This document shows, one piece after another, positions 1-12,163 of a stretch of DNA of 64,000 bases. Position 1 is the first letter of the stretch. Each line of letters begins with the position of its first letter. The notes under the pieces are model-generated. The model saw nothing but the letters and a program-made list of their open reading frames with translations. It had not been told where the DNA came from and did not search any database. A program made the translations under genes and the position numbers. The DNA lies in the NCBI GenBank assembly GCA_003255025.1, contig QANY01005052.1, positions 1,054,001 to 1,118,000 on the forward strand, read 5' to 3'. This DNA is from Datisca glomerata (lineage: Eukaryota > Streptophyta > Magnoliopsida > Cucurbitales > Datiscaceae).

Positions 1-1957
1 TGGAATCAAAAGCTTTAAGAATGTCAATTTTATAGCAAAATGGCCACCATGACGATTATTGCTTAATACATTAAAACATTAAGAGGCATTAGCACTACAA
101 TCAATCATTTCACGTTCCCTAATGAAACCATACTGATTGGGAGAAATAATTCGAGAGAAAATAATGAAAAGACGATCACTAATAATCTTGGTGATAATTT
201 TAAACAGAAAAATACCTTAAGCAATAGGAGAAACTGATAAATCGATGTAGCATTCGAAATCTTCATAATAAGGACCATGAAATTTGAGTTCAGATTTGGT
301 AAAACCTGTCACGTACTAGAAAAACTCTTGCTCGACCAATGTCAAATCTGATCCCACAATATCTCAACAATGGTATAAAAATTTACTTGCGAATGCATCC
401 GATCTTAGAGCACTAAGAGAATCCATGTCAAACACAGTCTTTTTTACCTCATCAGAAGAGGGAACCTGAAGAAGCCATGCATTCTCCACATCATTAACCA
501 AAGAAGGAACATGATCTCGAATGACAAAAGGATCTGAACTACAGTTACCAGAATTTGACAAGAGTTTTTGATAAAATGCTATGACATGCCCACCAATCTT
601 AACTAGATCATATGTAATATCCTCTTCAATTTTCATGGAAGAAAAATGCTTATTAAACCCCCCCCCCCCAACTTTTAAGAAAAGAGTGAAAGAATTTTGA
701 TCACCCTCCACAAGCCATAGGAAATCAAACAAAATAAAAGAGTGATTTTTTAACCCTACTTTTTTTCTCTAAAACTAAAAGATGTTGCCTTAGGGCCATA
801 TCTAGGTTAGCAAGAGCATCAGACTCAAGCTGAAAAAGAGCATCAGCAAAGCCCTCAAATCCGATCCTATCTTGGATGGTTGTCACTTTCTCATTAGCTT
901 TAAAAACATTTAGGGTAGAATTCCAAAAAACCTCGCAATTCCATTTTCTCAAGGCTACCTTATAAAGCTTTAACTTCTGAACAAAGATAATTGTAAGACT
1001 ACTTATAATAGGAGTTGGCCAAACTGAATGAACCGAGTCAGTAAAAGAAGGATAAGAAACCCACATACCCTATAATCTGAAAGGTTGGGGTTCCGTCGTA
1101 GAAATGCCCATCAATCAAGAAACCAGTAATGGATGATGATCCCAATTTAATCTCGGTAGAGTAATGCAAGAGACTTGAGACCAAATATCGAGAAAAGAAG
1201 TACATGAAAGAGCTTTATCCAAGCGAGACAGAACCATACCGCTACGGAAGTCTTCACAAGAACTAAGCCTAATATTACCGATAATTTCATGAACTCCAAG
1301 AATCGAATTAAAATCCCAAGAAGAAGCCACAAAATATATGAACCTGAAATGTCCATAAGAGAATTCTAAAGAAATCTGCAAGTTATGTAACTCACACTTC
1401 CATAAAAAGAGATTTTATGGAAAACCCCACATAAACTAGTAAAAATAGTAACATGTTGAAATAAGATAAAATGATCATAGCATCTTTAATAGTAGAAGAT
1501 CAAGATCCATAACTTAAGAAAAACGTTAGCATTAGAACAAATGTAATGTAACCCAAGAGTACTCCAGAAAGTAGAAGCAATTAAATCAAAACTACATAAT
1601 GGTTTAGTAATGCAAACAAAATCCGGTTTATGATGAGAACAAAATTCTTTCAAAGCACGTTGAGTATCATAATTTATAATATCTATACAATTTCAATAAA
1701 GGACAACCATTTAGTTGGTTACCTTTAGCAGCCCCAGTCTTGGGTGATTTGGCCATGATGAAAATATTTTTATTATTCTTTTTACCTTGTGTAGCGGTAA
1801 CCATCTTCCAATCAAAACTTTCTATTTGATCAAGGCAAGAGTTTTTCCCTTGAACGCCAGTATGTGAAAAATCTGACTCAGTATTCTCATTGTCAAACTC
1901 TAACTGAATTGCATCTTGAGGGGCAGGATCTAGACCTTCACTAGGTGAAAGTCTCAA
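1..1957 (-). pseudogene. L1-type LINE (non-LTR retrotransposon), broken ORF2
   Basis: Read on the minus strand, the pieces lie in ORF2 order. At 1500-1690 an endonuclease start reads ALKEFCSHHKPDFVCITKPL. At 1115-1381 is an endonuclease C-terminus with a DFN-like SWDFNSILG, and RLDKAL followed by DHHPLL. At 725-1066 is the linker (LKLYKVALRKWNCEVFWN). At 364-732 is the reverse transcriptase start (WLVEGDQNSFT, then PSSDEVKKTVFDMDS). Around 1-250 is an RT palm region (FKIITKIISDRL, RIISPNQYGF). The usual APGPDGF motif is degraded to ALRSDAF, and frameshifts and stops separate the pieces. The element runs off the left edge, so the catalytic FADD box is not visible. The stretch 1667-1957 (starting MRLSPSEGLDP) is probably the region just before the endonuclease. 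An inactive LINE copy is the clear reading. Confidence 0.85.
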
Positions 1958-3190
1958 ATTGACAACTATAGGATCGTGAGTTATCTATATTATAAGGGTC
2001 ATGACGGTTTGATATGAGTAAGATTCCGAGTGAATGATTTTCGAAATAAGATTATTTGAAATTGATTGTCAAAGAATATATGACTGGATAGTAAATATTA
2101 CTTTATTGGTTAACATTTGAGAATGTTATGATTCAATAGTGAGAATGTTAAATTACTTTATTTATTTTGACGGAATGTGTACGAAAATGTTATAAAAAAT
2201 TATCAATTTATAAGTTTATACTTACCCTGACACTAAAATGATGCTATAATTAGAAAATAGTTTCATCTATCTAATAAACCATAAAGACACAATTTACTCT
2301 ACACATATTTATATTGGTATTTAAATCATAATAATATACCCATATTGGATAAAAGTGAACCAATTAGCACGTATATAAAAGTTTAATGCATAATAATGTG
2401 AACTACATACACTATTTTATTTAAATATATTTTCACCCAAATCTCGTCTGAAATTTTTTCATTGATAAGGTTGTCACTCCACCCACCACACACTTCACCA
2501 ACTCCCTCTCCCATTCTCTCAGATGGTATTTTTGTGTTTGCAAATTTTTGGTCATGTGCGTATCGGTGTTGAAGAAAACCATAGAAGAACTAATGTAAAA
2601 ACTCTTAAATCTTGATTCACCATTGGGTATGCGCTCCGAGAGTCTGAGTCTTCTGCATTATAGTTTGTTCAGATTGATGGAAAATGTAGGGTTTAGTTTT
2701 TGTTTTCCAAATTTGGGAAATAAGAATTAGTTTTTTAGATTGTCGGTTTCCTATGAGTTTGGGGTTGGGAGTTTACTCTGTGCATTTGAATGGATTCAAA
2801 TTTTTTTAGTGAACAATCCATCATCATTTGTCGATAATTTTAGGAAAAACAATTATGAATTTTTCACTTCTATACGGTTTCTGAAATTTGTGGCAGATTT
2901 CACGGGAGAATTATTTTATGGAAGACGATGAGGAAGAAGAAGATATGAACAATTTAGGTAATAAACTTATGAGTTTTGCATGGCGTCCATATACCTCCCG
3001 ATGTGGGAGGGTTTGAAATACCCTCAAATTGAGGGTATTCAGACAACGGAAGAATCTAAAAATTACTCCAAATTAGATATCAAACAAGGATATCACTAAG
3101 ATATCCTCGAATTCCTAAAAATGTCTAATTTTATCATATATCAAACTTGCTATCAGTAATATGTGTCAAAAAGAAACTGTACTATTGTAT
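1958..3190. other. AT-rich intergenic stretch
   Basis: I see no gene here. Open frames are short, and the 63-codon frame at 2740-2931 has no recognisable features. Confidence 0.5.
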
Positions 3191-3325
3191 TTGGGGATCG
3201 CTCTCTAATGCCAGGAAAAAATTTCCCGACATTGATATTGAGATTAATCCTGACCATTGGATCTGACCAGGACAATCACAACCATTAAATGACATTTACA
3301 TTTTATTTCCTTTGCAACTGGCTGA

Positions 3326-3622
3326 ATGTGTCTCCATCTGCTTCTTCTACTTTTCCCCTTCTCCTTTCCTCATTTCATTCATTCGACTTCAATTCTAGGG
3401 CACGTGAACAGATCCGGCGATTTTCCTACCCCTCAAGCAGCTCCTCCACCGACGACTCTACTATCAGCGACTCCTCCTTTTGTTGTGCCTTCATCGGTTT
3501 CAGTCGCATCTCCCACATCGAGGACTCTAGCTTTGTCAAAAACTAGTTCACCTAGAGAACCACCACCATCTAGCAAGAAGATCGAAGGCTCTGGTCTTTT
3601 CCCTCATCTCTTTATGGCCTGA
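3326..3622 (+). CDS. Hypothetical Pro/Ser-rich open frame, doubtful
   Basis: This is a 98-codon frame starting at an ATG. The C-terminal part is rich in Pro, Ser and Thr (for example PTPQAAPPPTTLLSATPPF) and ends GLFPHLFMA. I recognise no domain. It sits inside a possible mobile element and directly precedes a CT microsatellite that resembles a plant 5' leader. It could be a captured gene fragment or chance coding. No promoter or conserved motif supports expression. Confidence 0.2.
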   Translation: MCLHLLLLLFPFSFPHFIHSTSILGHVNRSGDFPTPQAAPPPTTLLSATPPFVVPSSVSVASPTSRTLALSKTSSPREPPPSSKKIEGSGLFPHLFMA

Positions 3623-3649
3623 GCTCTCCTCTATCTCTGTAAGTATCGT

Positions 3650-3732
3650 CCGCTCTCTCTCTCAATCGCTCTCTCTCTCAATCGCTCTCTCTCTCTCTCT
3701 CTCATTCTCTCTCCCTCTCTCTTGCTCTCTCA
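3650..3732. repeat. CT microsatellite
   Basis: Imperfect (CT)n tract with interspersed CAATCG, visible directly. Confidence 0.9.
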
Positions 3733-4775
3733 GAAATTTATTCTCCGTATAAGAAAAATTTACTCTCTATTTTGGGTTTTTATGCTCAAGAGTGAGAAAC
3801 CAGGAGGCTTGTCGAGCAAAGCCTCTTTCTGTTTTTTGAAGTCTATTTCTCCATGTTTTTTGAAGACCTGGATGAAGTGTGTTTCTCCTTTCGGGAACGA
3901 CCAGAAGCTAGGGCACGAGAAAGGTACGCTCCTCTTCTTTCAATCTCTCTCAACGCCCTATTTTATGTTAATTTCAGTCTGCAATATTCTCTAGACTAAG
4001 CCTTTTTCTCCCTTCACGAATGATCAAAAGCTAGGGCACGTGAACGATTAATTTCTTCATGTCTGAAATTTCTCAGAAGTTTTCTCAGAAGTTTTCCCAC
4101 AAAGCTTAAAGCAAAAGCTCCCACATGAAGCTCGCCTAGGAGAAATCTCAGAAATTTCATCCTATCACAGTAAAAATCTGAGAATAAAAAAAAAACTGGG
4201 GATGTAAGTTATTTCTTAGTTATTTCTGAGTCAATGGGGTTCACCCAATCACACACCCATCTTAAAGGACTTATGAGTTATTTCTGAGTTAGTGGCTGTT
4301 CCTTGCCTGATTCTATGGCTATTTTATAAGTCTTTAGGATTTAATAGTTCCTAATTTATGCAAATATTTATATTATGATTTTGTTTGTTCAAGTAGTAGT
4401 GCTTTGCTACTTGCTGCAACCTGTAAAATGTTAATTTCTCTTAGAAGAATCTTTTAGGAAACTCCCAGCATTGCTAATTTTTCTTCTTCTCTTTGATTCT
4501 GCGTTTATTGTTCCGATCGGATAATTTTGAATTTATTATTTTTGGGAGGACAATCGAGCTAATTAGAAAACTCTGACATGAAATTTTAGTTCATTAGTTC
4601 TTCAACTATGATAAACATAAACAAGAAAGGTAAAGATCAGGAAACTGTATATTTACTATATGAATACATCATTGTTTTTTAGTACTCTAGGGATTGAATG
4701 AATTAATGTTTTTATTTCATAACCAAATCTACTATATATGTATATATCAGGAGTATTACGCTCTGTGAGCAGTGA

Positions 4776-4892
4776 ATCTTCGAACGCCTAATCGCATTTG
4801 CATATATCAATGGTGGGATCCGCTTTACTCCTCAAACTTACATGTTTCTGCTGCCTGTAATGCTTGAGGAAACATTTCCCAAGCACATGCAA
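4776..4892 (+). pseudogene. Exon-like fragment of an unknown protein
   Basis: A 39-codon open stretch reads IFERLIAFAYINGGIRFTPQ and continues TYMFLLPVMLEETFPKHMQ. It is followed directly by a GTAATA splice-donor-like sequence, with an AT-rich tract and CAG upstream at 4748-4750. Its composition resembles a real exon more than the surrounding AT-rich noise. I cannot name the source protein. No neighbouring exons were found, so it is probably a relic or captured fragment. Confidence 0.3.
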
Positions 4893-5820
4893 GTAATAAT
4901 TTTTTAATAATCTTGTTCGTACTCTAAAAAGTTTCAAATTTACATAAATTAGCTTTCAAAAGTGTTAGAAATGAAACATTGTAATCATAACATGAAATTG
5001 TTCTGCTCCTAAAAAAACATGAAATTGCTTGTAAAAAAAATATAAAAAGCATGTTAATTTGTAGCACTTAATATTTGGATTGGAAAAATCAAGGTGGGAG
5101 GGAAGGAGGGAAAATATATGTATAGAATTTCAGTTTCAGGATTTTGAAAAGTTTGCAAGAGGGAAAAGATATGACTGGAGCGTTGAAATGCTTTTAACTC
5201 TTTATTCTTTGGTTTAGAGGAAACTTGCCCAACGATTAAAGAGAGTAAAATCTATGGATTTGCAGCCAACAGAGCCATTGTAATATTATAGTATTTATGC
5301 CCACTATTTTATTGAGTCGTTTCTAAATAGGCTAATATTAAATAGGCTATAGCTATCCACTATTTGACTTCTGTTATATATGACCTTGTCCAATGGCTTG
5401 AAATTCTATTTATGTATGGATAAGATTGATGAAGAATTAGTCATGGATGAAGTTATATCTCATTATATTAGACAGTACATGGTGTTGGGACCTAAATCAT
5501 AGAGAAATTTGGTAGAGAAAAATCGGTGGATTCAGGATCTTGTTATTTATCTCCATTATTTTTTCTCTTTTCTATATCATCACCAAGCATTGTAATATAT
5601 ATGATTTGGGCGAAGTCACTGAAGAGAGGTTGGAGAGATGGAAGAACCTTAGACCAACTTCTCCTTGATTTGCATCATTTGGAGCAACACATTTTCTCCA
5701 TTATTTTGGATTTAAACTAGACACTTTAATGCATGAATTAGAATTACAAATTCTCTATAATTTTCAATCTAAAATTCCTTTTTCCATGTACTGGAGACGT
5801 TGTAGTCTTATGTTTGAATT
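4893..5820. other. AT-rich intergenic stretch
   Basis: No recognisable gene. A 64-codon frame at 5526-5720 has no family resemblance that I can see. Confidence 0.5.
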
Positions 5821-5921
5821 ATTATGTATTATGTACATGTGTGTAAGTGTCCCAATTCATGTGGCTAAGTTGTAAAATGGTCAAGTGTATATGAAAATAT
5901 CTAAGCGCATGAAAATATGAT

Positions 5922-6745
5922 TGTAAAGAATTTTTTATTTCTTAAATCTGGGATCAAGGGGAGGAATATCGATGATGACTAATTTATATAAGTGTTAACT
6001 AGAAAGAAAGAGAAAGAGAGAGTGTTGATGGAGTAAAAAGTCTGAGTTGAGTTTTTTTGTTGTATTGAATGTGTCATTTTTATTTAATACATTGGCCATA
6101 TATAGGTTCCCCAAATAGTATGAGTTGATTAAACTAATAACATAAAATAATTTACTCATTATGCCTAGGGATTATACTCGTTCATGGGGATTACCCGGCT
6201 AGGTATAAGCCTATTTCCCTTTCTCGTTTCTCATATGTCTCACTCAACCACTTGGTGGTTTTTTGTGATTTTGAGCAAATCAATCACAGCCACTTGGTGG
6301 CCTGCCAATCTACCTTTTCCGAGTCATTTAGCTTATCCAAAAAATCACAGCCTTTTGACTGTTTATTTTTTATCATTTTCATTTGTTTCCGCTCTTCTTC
6401 TTTTTCCGTTCATGCACAGTTCGACGAGTGCCTTCCCCATTCTGGAGGCGCGAGTCCCCCCTTAACCTTTTCCCATTCTTAAAGGCACGAGACTTCTGTC
6501 AGCTTCTTCCCGTTAACCGGTATGATTTTCCTGTTCTGATGAGGTTTTCCCGCTTCCGTGCTCTTTTTCATTTTTAGAATTCCTTCCCGTTTATAGCTCC
6601 TTCTTATTTAGAGATACTTCATGTTTAGAGCTCCTTCCTATTTAGGGCTTCTTCCCATTTAGAGATCATTCCTGTTTAGAACTCTTTCCGGTTTAGAGTT
6701 CCTTCATGTTTAGAGTTTCTTCCCATTTAGAGCTTTCCTTCTCTT
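5922..6745 (-). repeat. 3' LTR of the Tat-type element (left copy)
   Basis: It starts TGTAAAGAAT and aligns by eye with 12164 onward: GGATCAAGGGGA(G/A)GAATATCG, AGAAAGAAAGAGAAAGAGAG and GTGTCATTTTTATTTAATA appear in both. The last ~160 bases (6575-6740) are a degenerate ~20 bp minisatellite around TTTAGAGCTCCTTC. The end point is approximate. Confidence 0.8.
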
Positions 6746-7092
6746 TGAAAGATCTTTTTTAAAACTAAGTCCCTTCCTGAAATTCCCGTCTTTTAATTCT
6801 TTTCCGGAAGTAGGCTTTCATTTTCTTATTGTAATTAGCTATCTGCATGAGTGTCGTTTCCCTTCTTTCTTCTAACAAATCAAGACTTCCTCTCAAGAGT
6901 TCTTCATTTTACTATTTAGTTAGGTTTGATCTGAGAGTTGGATTTCCTATTTACATGGGTATGAGTACTTATGTTCCATAGGTTAAGGCAAATGGTGTTT
7001 CACTTGTCGCCCCTCTGAAGTTGTTCGATATGCTCATAGTATTGCCAGTAATTCTTCTACCCATTTTCCCTTTATTGTCTCTAAGCGTTTCT

Positions 7093-7701
7093 TCATGTTG
7101 TTGAGTATGATTCAATTTGATATTTTAGCCAGTCTGTTTCCTTGTGGATAGTAGGGTGTAGAGACCAATTTGTAATTTGCAGATCTTTGCAAAAAGTCCT
7201 TACCATCTTTCTAGTAAATTGAATCTTGTTGCCAGATACTAAGATCCAAGGAATTCCATATCTACACGCTATATTTTTCCATAGGAATCCCCTCAATTCT
7301 TCTTCATGAATCCTAGCAAAGGCTTATGCCTCAATCCACTTGATGAAGTAGTCAGTGGCAACTAGTAGGAAGCGTGTCTAAGCGGGTGTGACGGAGAGTG
7401 GTCCGATGATGCCTAGAACCCATTGCATGAATGACCAAGGGCTTGTCACAGTGTTGAGTTCTCCTATGGCCAATGTTATCACGGGGAAAAATCGTTGACA
7501 CTTGTCGCACTTCTTCGCGTATTGTTTTCCATCCCAGTGCATTTTCTGCCAATAGTATCCTTCATTTAGTACTTTGTGGGCCAGAGATCTACCCCTGGTA
7601 TGATTCTCGCACACCCCTCCATGAATTTTTGCTAACACGTATTTGGCTTTCTTCTCTTTTAGGCACTTCAGATATGACCCTGAAAAAGACCGTTTATACA
7701 A
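7093..7701 (-). pseudogene. Integrase of the Tat-type element, catalytically dead
   Basis: The minus strand carries an integrase zinc-binding region at 7378-7701: YLKCLKEKKAKYVLAKIHGG, then H(T)RGRSLAHKVLNEGYYW, then CDKCQRF, matching the HHCC arrangement. The core follows in another frame at 7093-7296 (MRGFLWKNIACRYGIPWILV, then SGNKIQF). In the family the first catalytic Asp lies in the sequence before IIGPL and the second in S-D-N. Here both positions are Gly (LGIIGPL and SGNK). With the frame break, the copy cannot integrate DNA. It is the last pol domain before the 3' LTR. Confidence 0.85.
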
Positions 7702-7883
7702 TGAATCGTTAATTATGTAGTACCTGACACTCTATTGTTGAATCTTCCTAGCATGAAGTTTGTCTCGAGGTAGGATCCCTTCTTTTAAGCAAGGCATCTC
7801 CCAACTTGGCTCCTGCCCTGCTTCCACTTCTGCTACTTCTTTGACTGTGATGCTTGGTCTTTCCATAAATTCAACTAGTACAC

Positions 7884-8438
7884 TTATTTTTTATGGGAGT
7901 TGCGTTGAAACTCAAAATTAGCTAATTCGTCTGCATGCCCATTTTCCGCTCTTGGGATATGGTGGATTTCAAAAAAATTAAATTGTTTGAGTAGTTCCTT
8001 TGTCCGTTGTAGGTAACTAATCATTCTTTCATCTTTCATCGTAAACTCCCTCGTTACCTTCTTTACTACCAACATTGAATCACAAAATATTTTTATTTCA
8101 TTTACCTTTAGTTCCCGTAACAAAGTGATTCACACTATTAGGGCTTCGTATTCGGCTTCACTGTTAGAGGCGTTGAATTCGAATGAGATGGAGTGTTCGA
8201 GCATTTCTCCAAACGGAGTCCACAACACCACTTCTGCTCTGACTCCCTTATTTTTTAAGGCTCTGTCAACGTATAACGCCCATGCCCCGCTTCCAATTGC
8301 TTGTTGTCCACTTTCTGCTTCCTCCTTGACATCAACAGTAAAGTCTGCCACAAAATCGGCCAAGGCTTTCCCATTGATTGATTTTCTTGGCTCGTAGTGG
8401 ATTTCGTATTGGGTTAACTCAATTTTCCATTTTTCCAT
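7884..8438 (-). pseudogene. RNase H plus second (archaeal-type) RNase H, Tat lineage
   Basis: The frame at 8130-8438 reads KWKIELTQYEIHYEPRKSIN, then ALADFVADF, then LYVDRALKNKGVRAEVVL, ending SEAEYEALIV. This is the connection segment and start of the archaeal-type RNase H with its Asp and Glu. The frame at 7884-8123 continues with IKIFCDSMLVVKKVTREF and FFEIHHIPRAENGHADELAN, the D-S and H-x-P-R-x-E-N-x-x-A-D signature. A frameshift separates the halves. In plant Tat elements this second domain follows the normal RT/RNase H, and the order here agrees. Confidence 0.85.
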
Positions 8439-8480
8439 TCTTCTGCTTATTTCAGACGAATGCAGGAGACTTCTAATTGG

Positions 8481-9703
8481 CTAATCCATCAGCACCTTTA
8501 CGGCGTGTGCCTGAATGTAAGACCTTACTTTCTTTGCGGCTATTACAACGGCCAATATCAATTTTTCTATCTTTTTGTAACGAATCTCGGCTGCTACCAA
8601 ACATTTGCTGACAAAGTATATCGACTTATATTTCCTTTCTTCTTCTCTGGTTAGAATAGCGCTGACGACAATCTGCGAGACGGCTACATATAGGTATAAA
8701 TGTTCCCCTACCTTTGGTTTTGACAATAATGGTGGAGTTATCAAGTATTCTTTTATCTTGCTAAGAGCTTCCCCACACTCATCATTCCATCTATCTGTTG
8801 AATTTTTCCTCATCTTTACAAAGAATGGTTTACACTTGTCAGTTGATCTTGAAAGAAATCTATTTAATGTCACAAATCTTCTCGTTAAACCTTGTATGTC
8901 TTTCTAGGCTCGTGGGGATTTCATCTTCATTATGGCTTTTACTTGAACCAAGTTGACCTTAATTCCCCGCTAGGTAACCAAGTGGTTGAGGAATTTCTCG
9001 GCCGCCACTTTGAAGGTGCATTTTTCTAAATTCAACTTCATCAAATTTTTTCCTCGGGATGGAAAAGATCTCACCAAGGTTTTAGATGTGATCCTCCCAC
9101 TCACAACTCCTCACTAGCATGTCATCTACGTAAACTTCCATGGTTTTCCCAAGTTGTTCTTGGAAGATTTTATTTATCAACATTTGGTAGGTTGCACCTG
9201 CATTTTTTAAACTAAAAGTCATTACCTTATAATAAAAAGTACCATGTTCAGTTATGAAATATGTTTTCTCTTGGTCAGGTTGGAATATTTTTACCTGGGT
9301 GTATCCTGAAAATGCATCCATGAAGCTCAGAAGTTTATTCCCTGAGGTAGCGTCCACCATCTGATTTATTTAGGGTAACAAATATTCACCTTTTGGGTAG
9401 ACTTTGTTTAGATATGTGAAGTCTACACAAATCCTCCATTTCCCATTTTCTTTTTTACCATGACAATGTTAGTGAGTAACTCTGGGTAATCTACTTCCTC
9501 GATGAAATCCACTTTTAGTATTTTGTAAACTTCTTCTTGAGGGTCATGTTTCTTTTTGGCGCGAAACTTCCTTTTCGCTGCTTGACGGGTTTAATAGAAG
9601 GGTCAGTATTCAGTTTATGATAGATTTGGTATGCCTGGCATCTCCTGAGTGGTGGCTGTAAAAGTGTCCTTGTTTCTCCGTAGGAAGTCATCCAACCTTT
9701 CAT
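8481..9703 (-). pseudogene. Reverse transcriptase and RNase H-like region of the Tat-type element
   Basis: Three minus-strand frames give the RT in order. At 9515-9703 is the region before the fingers (INDPSIKPVKQ-like, then KGSFAPKRN). At 9082-9360 is the palm: LLSFMDAFSGYTQVKI, YKVMTFSLKNAGATYQ and the catalytic box EVYVDDMLV, with both Asp residues intact. At 8481-8873 is the thumb and tethered RNase H-like part (FLSRSTDKCKPFF, TPPLLSKPK, IYFVSKCLVAAEIRYKKIEK). Stops and shifts break the frame between them. A once complete Ty3/gypsy RT is clear. Confidence 0.9.
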
Positions 9704-9824
9704 TTTCCGTTTACTCTAGGTGGGCCCTAATATTTGTCATTTTTCATTTCTTCATCTAGAAAATGAGCTTGATTACTTCTCATGCTTCGTACCTTGGATC
9801 CACCTGCACATCATTCTGTGTTTG

Positions 9825-10370
9825 CTATTGTTCATCAGTAACCACAAGCTTCTCTTTCATTTTTTTAATCCTAGCGGCAATTGGGTCCCCTTTTATGGTT
9901 CTAATGCCTTCAGAAGATGGATATTTCAACACTTGGTAATAGGTGGATGGAACTGCCCTCATTTTATATAGCCCAGTTCTTCCCAAATTAGCATTATAAG
10001 TGGACGACGTGTCCAGCTCCATGAACTCGGTGAGGTAATTGAATGGTTCTTCAATAACTGGAAGGTTGGTAATAGGTGGATGGAACTACCCTCATTTTAT
10101 ATAATCTGGTTCTTCCCAAAATAGCATTGTAAGTAGACGACGTGTCCAACTCCATGAACTCGATGAGGTAATTGAACAGTTCTGCGCTAACTGGAAGGTT
10201 GATCAATCCTTCTGAGTAGCTCACAGCCCAGTTGAAACCTACTAATGGCTACGGAAGACCTTGTAACTGTCATTCTCCCATAGGCATCTTTTCAAGTGTT
10301 GACCGATGGAGAATATTGACAGCACTTCCATCGTCAATTAGCACCCTCCCGGCAAACAATTCCCTCGTGT
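9825..10370 (-). pseudogene. Aspartic protease region of the Tat-type element, with tandem duplication
   Basis: On the minus strand the protease active site reads RVLIDDGSAVNIL at about 10312-10350, the D-x-G-S/A box of retroviral-type proteases. Downstream, 9825-10022 gives SSTYNANLGRTGLYKMRAVP and STYYQVLKYPS, the usual second half. Between them a ~128 bp segment is tandemly duplicated (near 9936-10064 and 10065-10192). The repeated part spans the TSYNAILGR-type strand, so this copy could not fold normally. Confidence 0.8.
9936..10192. repeat. ~128 bp tandem duplication inside the protease region
   Basis: GGTAATAGGTGGATGGAACT recurs at about 9940 and 10069. Both copies continue through GACGACGTGTCCA and GAGGTAATTGAA to AACTGGAAG. 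There are several mismatches, so the event is not recent. Confidence 0.85.
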
Positions 10371-10673
10371 ATTGAGATAACTAGGGAATTGTTATGGAAC
10401 CCGTCTTACTTAAGTCCATGTCGTAAAAATGATAGGGGATTCCCGCCTTTGTTGGCGATACTTCCCTGTTTCCGGCTTCCTTCCAATAATGGTCTTTTGC
10501 TACACACTTTCCTTTCCTTTCCTTTCTTATAGTCACATCATGTTCAGTTAATGCCATGATGGTGTCGACTATTTGGAGCTGCTGCTTCTCGTTATCCCTT
10601 TTCCCCTGTCATGGATTTCCCTTTCAGTTTCCCGCTTTGGTTCTTCTCTCTTCATGAATTGATTAAGGTATCA

Positions 10674-11768
10674 TTATTTCACTAATTTCTCTACATAATC
10701 CTTCAGCTGAAAGCAATCTTTTGTAAAATGTCTGTTGCTCATGTGGAATGAGCAGTATTTATCTTTAACCGCATGGTATGGCTCACTTGTAAGTGGGGCC
10801 AATCTTTTCAGCCAAGGTTCATCTTTTATCATCTCCAAGACTTGGTTTACCAAGACAGTCAACGGGGTGTAGACTTTGTCTCTAAGATGGATGTCACCCG
10901 TGTATCTCCTTCGAGTAATAGTTTTGTTCCGCTTGTTGTATCCTTGGTCACTTTCTTTTTCTATTCTCCGATTCTGCTTTCTGCCTATATTTAAGCTTCG
11001 TTCTTCTTTCTTTGGCTCATTAATCTTTCGCCCCGCCTGTTTTAACAAGATTTTCTTTTCTTTTTTCAACGTGATGTATGCTTGCGTTCTTTAGAAAGTC
11101 TCCGCTATCGTAAAAGGTTTTACCATTGATAAATCTTTAAAGAAGGATGACTTCGGATCCAATCCCATCTAAAATCCAGTATCGCCACTTTGTCATCACA
11201 GTTTTCTACCTTGTCCATCTCCTCCTTGAATCTATAAGTGTATTCCTAATGTATTTATTTTTTCCTTCTGGGTGGATATTGTCAGAAGGTAGTCTGAGTC
11301 ATCTATTACTGCTCAATAAGTAGAATATTGTACCAAGAAGACAATGGACATGACAGTAAAGTTAGTAATAGATTGAGTAGGGAGGGAGTGATTACATTTA
11401 AGTGTAGTCCCATCTAGATTTGTATGGAATATCCTGCACATCAAAGAATCTTCACGTCGGTATAATGCCTTGACTTTCTTAAACCGTCTGAGATGATCTA
11501 CATGGTCAGATTTTCCTTCATAACATTTAAATTTAGGTACCACGAACTTCCTTGGAATTGGGAAGGCCAAGATTTTCGGACTTAATGGACTCCTAGTGAG
11601 TGATTCTAGATCCGTTTTTCTCGTGTTTCCTAGGCTCCTTAGTTCCATCAACTTTCTTTCCATCATCTGCTCCATGGCAGCTTCCGTCATGACTTTTGGT
11701 TGGCGAATTTCTCTCACATCCACCTTTTCGTCTTCCTTGGACTGAACTTTCCCGTCTTTATTATGCAC
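10674..11768 (-). pseudogene. Gag of the Tat-type element
   Basis: The frame at 11313-11768 gives the capsid part: SPLSPKILAFPIPRKFVVPK, then YEGKSDHVDHLRRFKK, then MCRIFHTNLDG and HSLPTQSITNF. This is the retrotransposon gag domain that normally ends with a Trp-containing WY-x-x-L segment, here mutated to LKCN. The frame at 10674-11069 gives a basic linker and a C-x2-H-x4-H-x4-C motif (KYCSFHMSNRHFTKDCFQLK), a nucleocapsid zinc knuckle of the type seen in Tat/Athila gag. The halves are in different frames. Confidence 0.85.
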
Positions 11769-12142
11769 GTTCCTACTGTTTCCTTCTTAGAGTCCTAGTG
11801 AGTGATCCTTCTCGTCTGATTTCGTGTTCATTTCCTTCTTGGTAGTTCTCCCTTCGCTCACAGTTAGTGTGCTGACTGACTTCTGCTCGTGATTGTGCAA
11901 GGTCCCATTACAATGCAGTGATATGTTCATGCATCGTCTGCCACACGAAGTGCAGTGTTTCAAATTTTCACCGTTCCATTTCTTGCATTCAGCTCAGGAT
12001 AGTCCAAAGCATCTTAGTTGGGGGAAGAGGGTGATGGGCCTATTCATCTTAGTTTACGTTCCTTCATCTAGGGTGGTGTTTGTTCTAGTTCGAGGCATGG
12101 TTTGGTTTTCTGGAGGGTATTTTTTAGTCTATTTTTCTTCTT

Positions 12143-12160
12143 CTCTCAACGAAAGCACCA
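12143..12160 (-). other. Primer binding site of the Tat-type element
   Basis: Read on the minus strand this is TGGTGCTTTCGTTGAGAG, starting three bases inside the 5' LTR. TGG complements a tRNA CCA tail. I could not assign the tRNA. Confidence 0.65.
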
Positions 12161-12163
12161 AAA

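Larger units (their letters stand above)
3190..4480 (+). repeat. Unclassified element or gene-fragment region with CT-rich leader
   Basis: The stretch 3192-3275 (TTGGGGATCGCTCTCTAATG onward) is related, in inverted orientation, to 22215-22305, which suggests the end of a repeat family. Next come a pyrimidine-rich, leader-like section, a proline/serine-rich open frame and a CT microsatellite. The phrase GCTAGGGCACG(T/A)GA occurs three times, near 3397, 3908 and 4030, so part of the region has been duplicated. I do not recognise a product. It may be a transposon carrying a copied gene leader. Confidence 0.35.
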
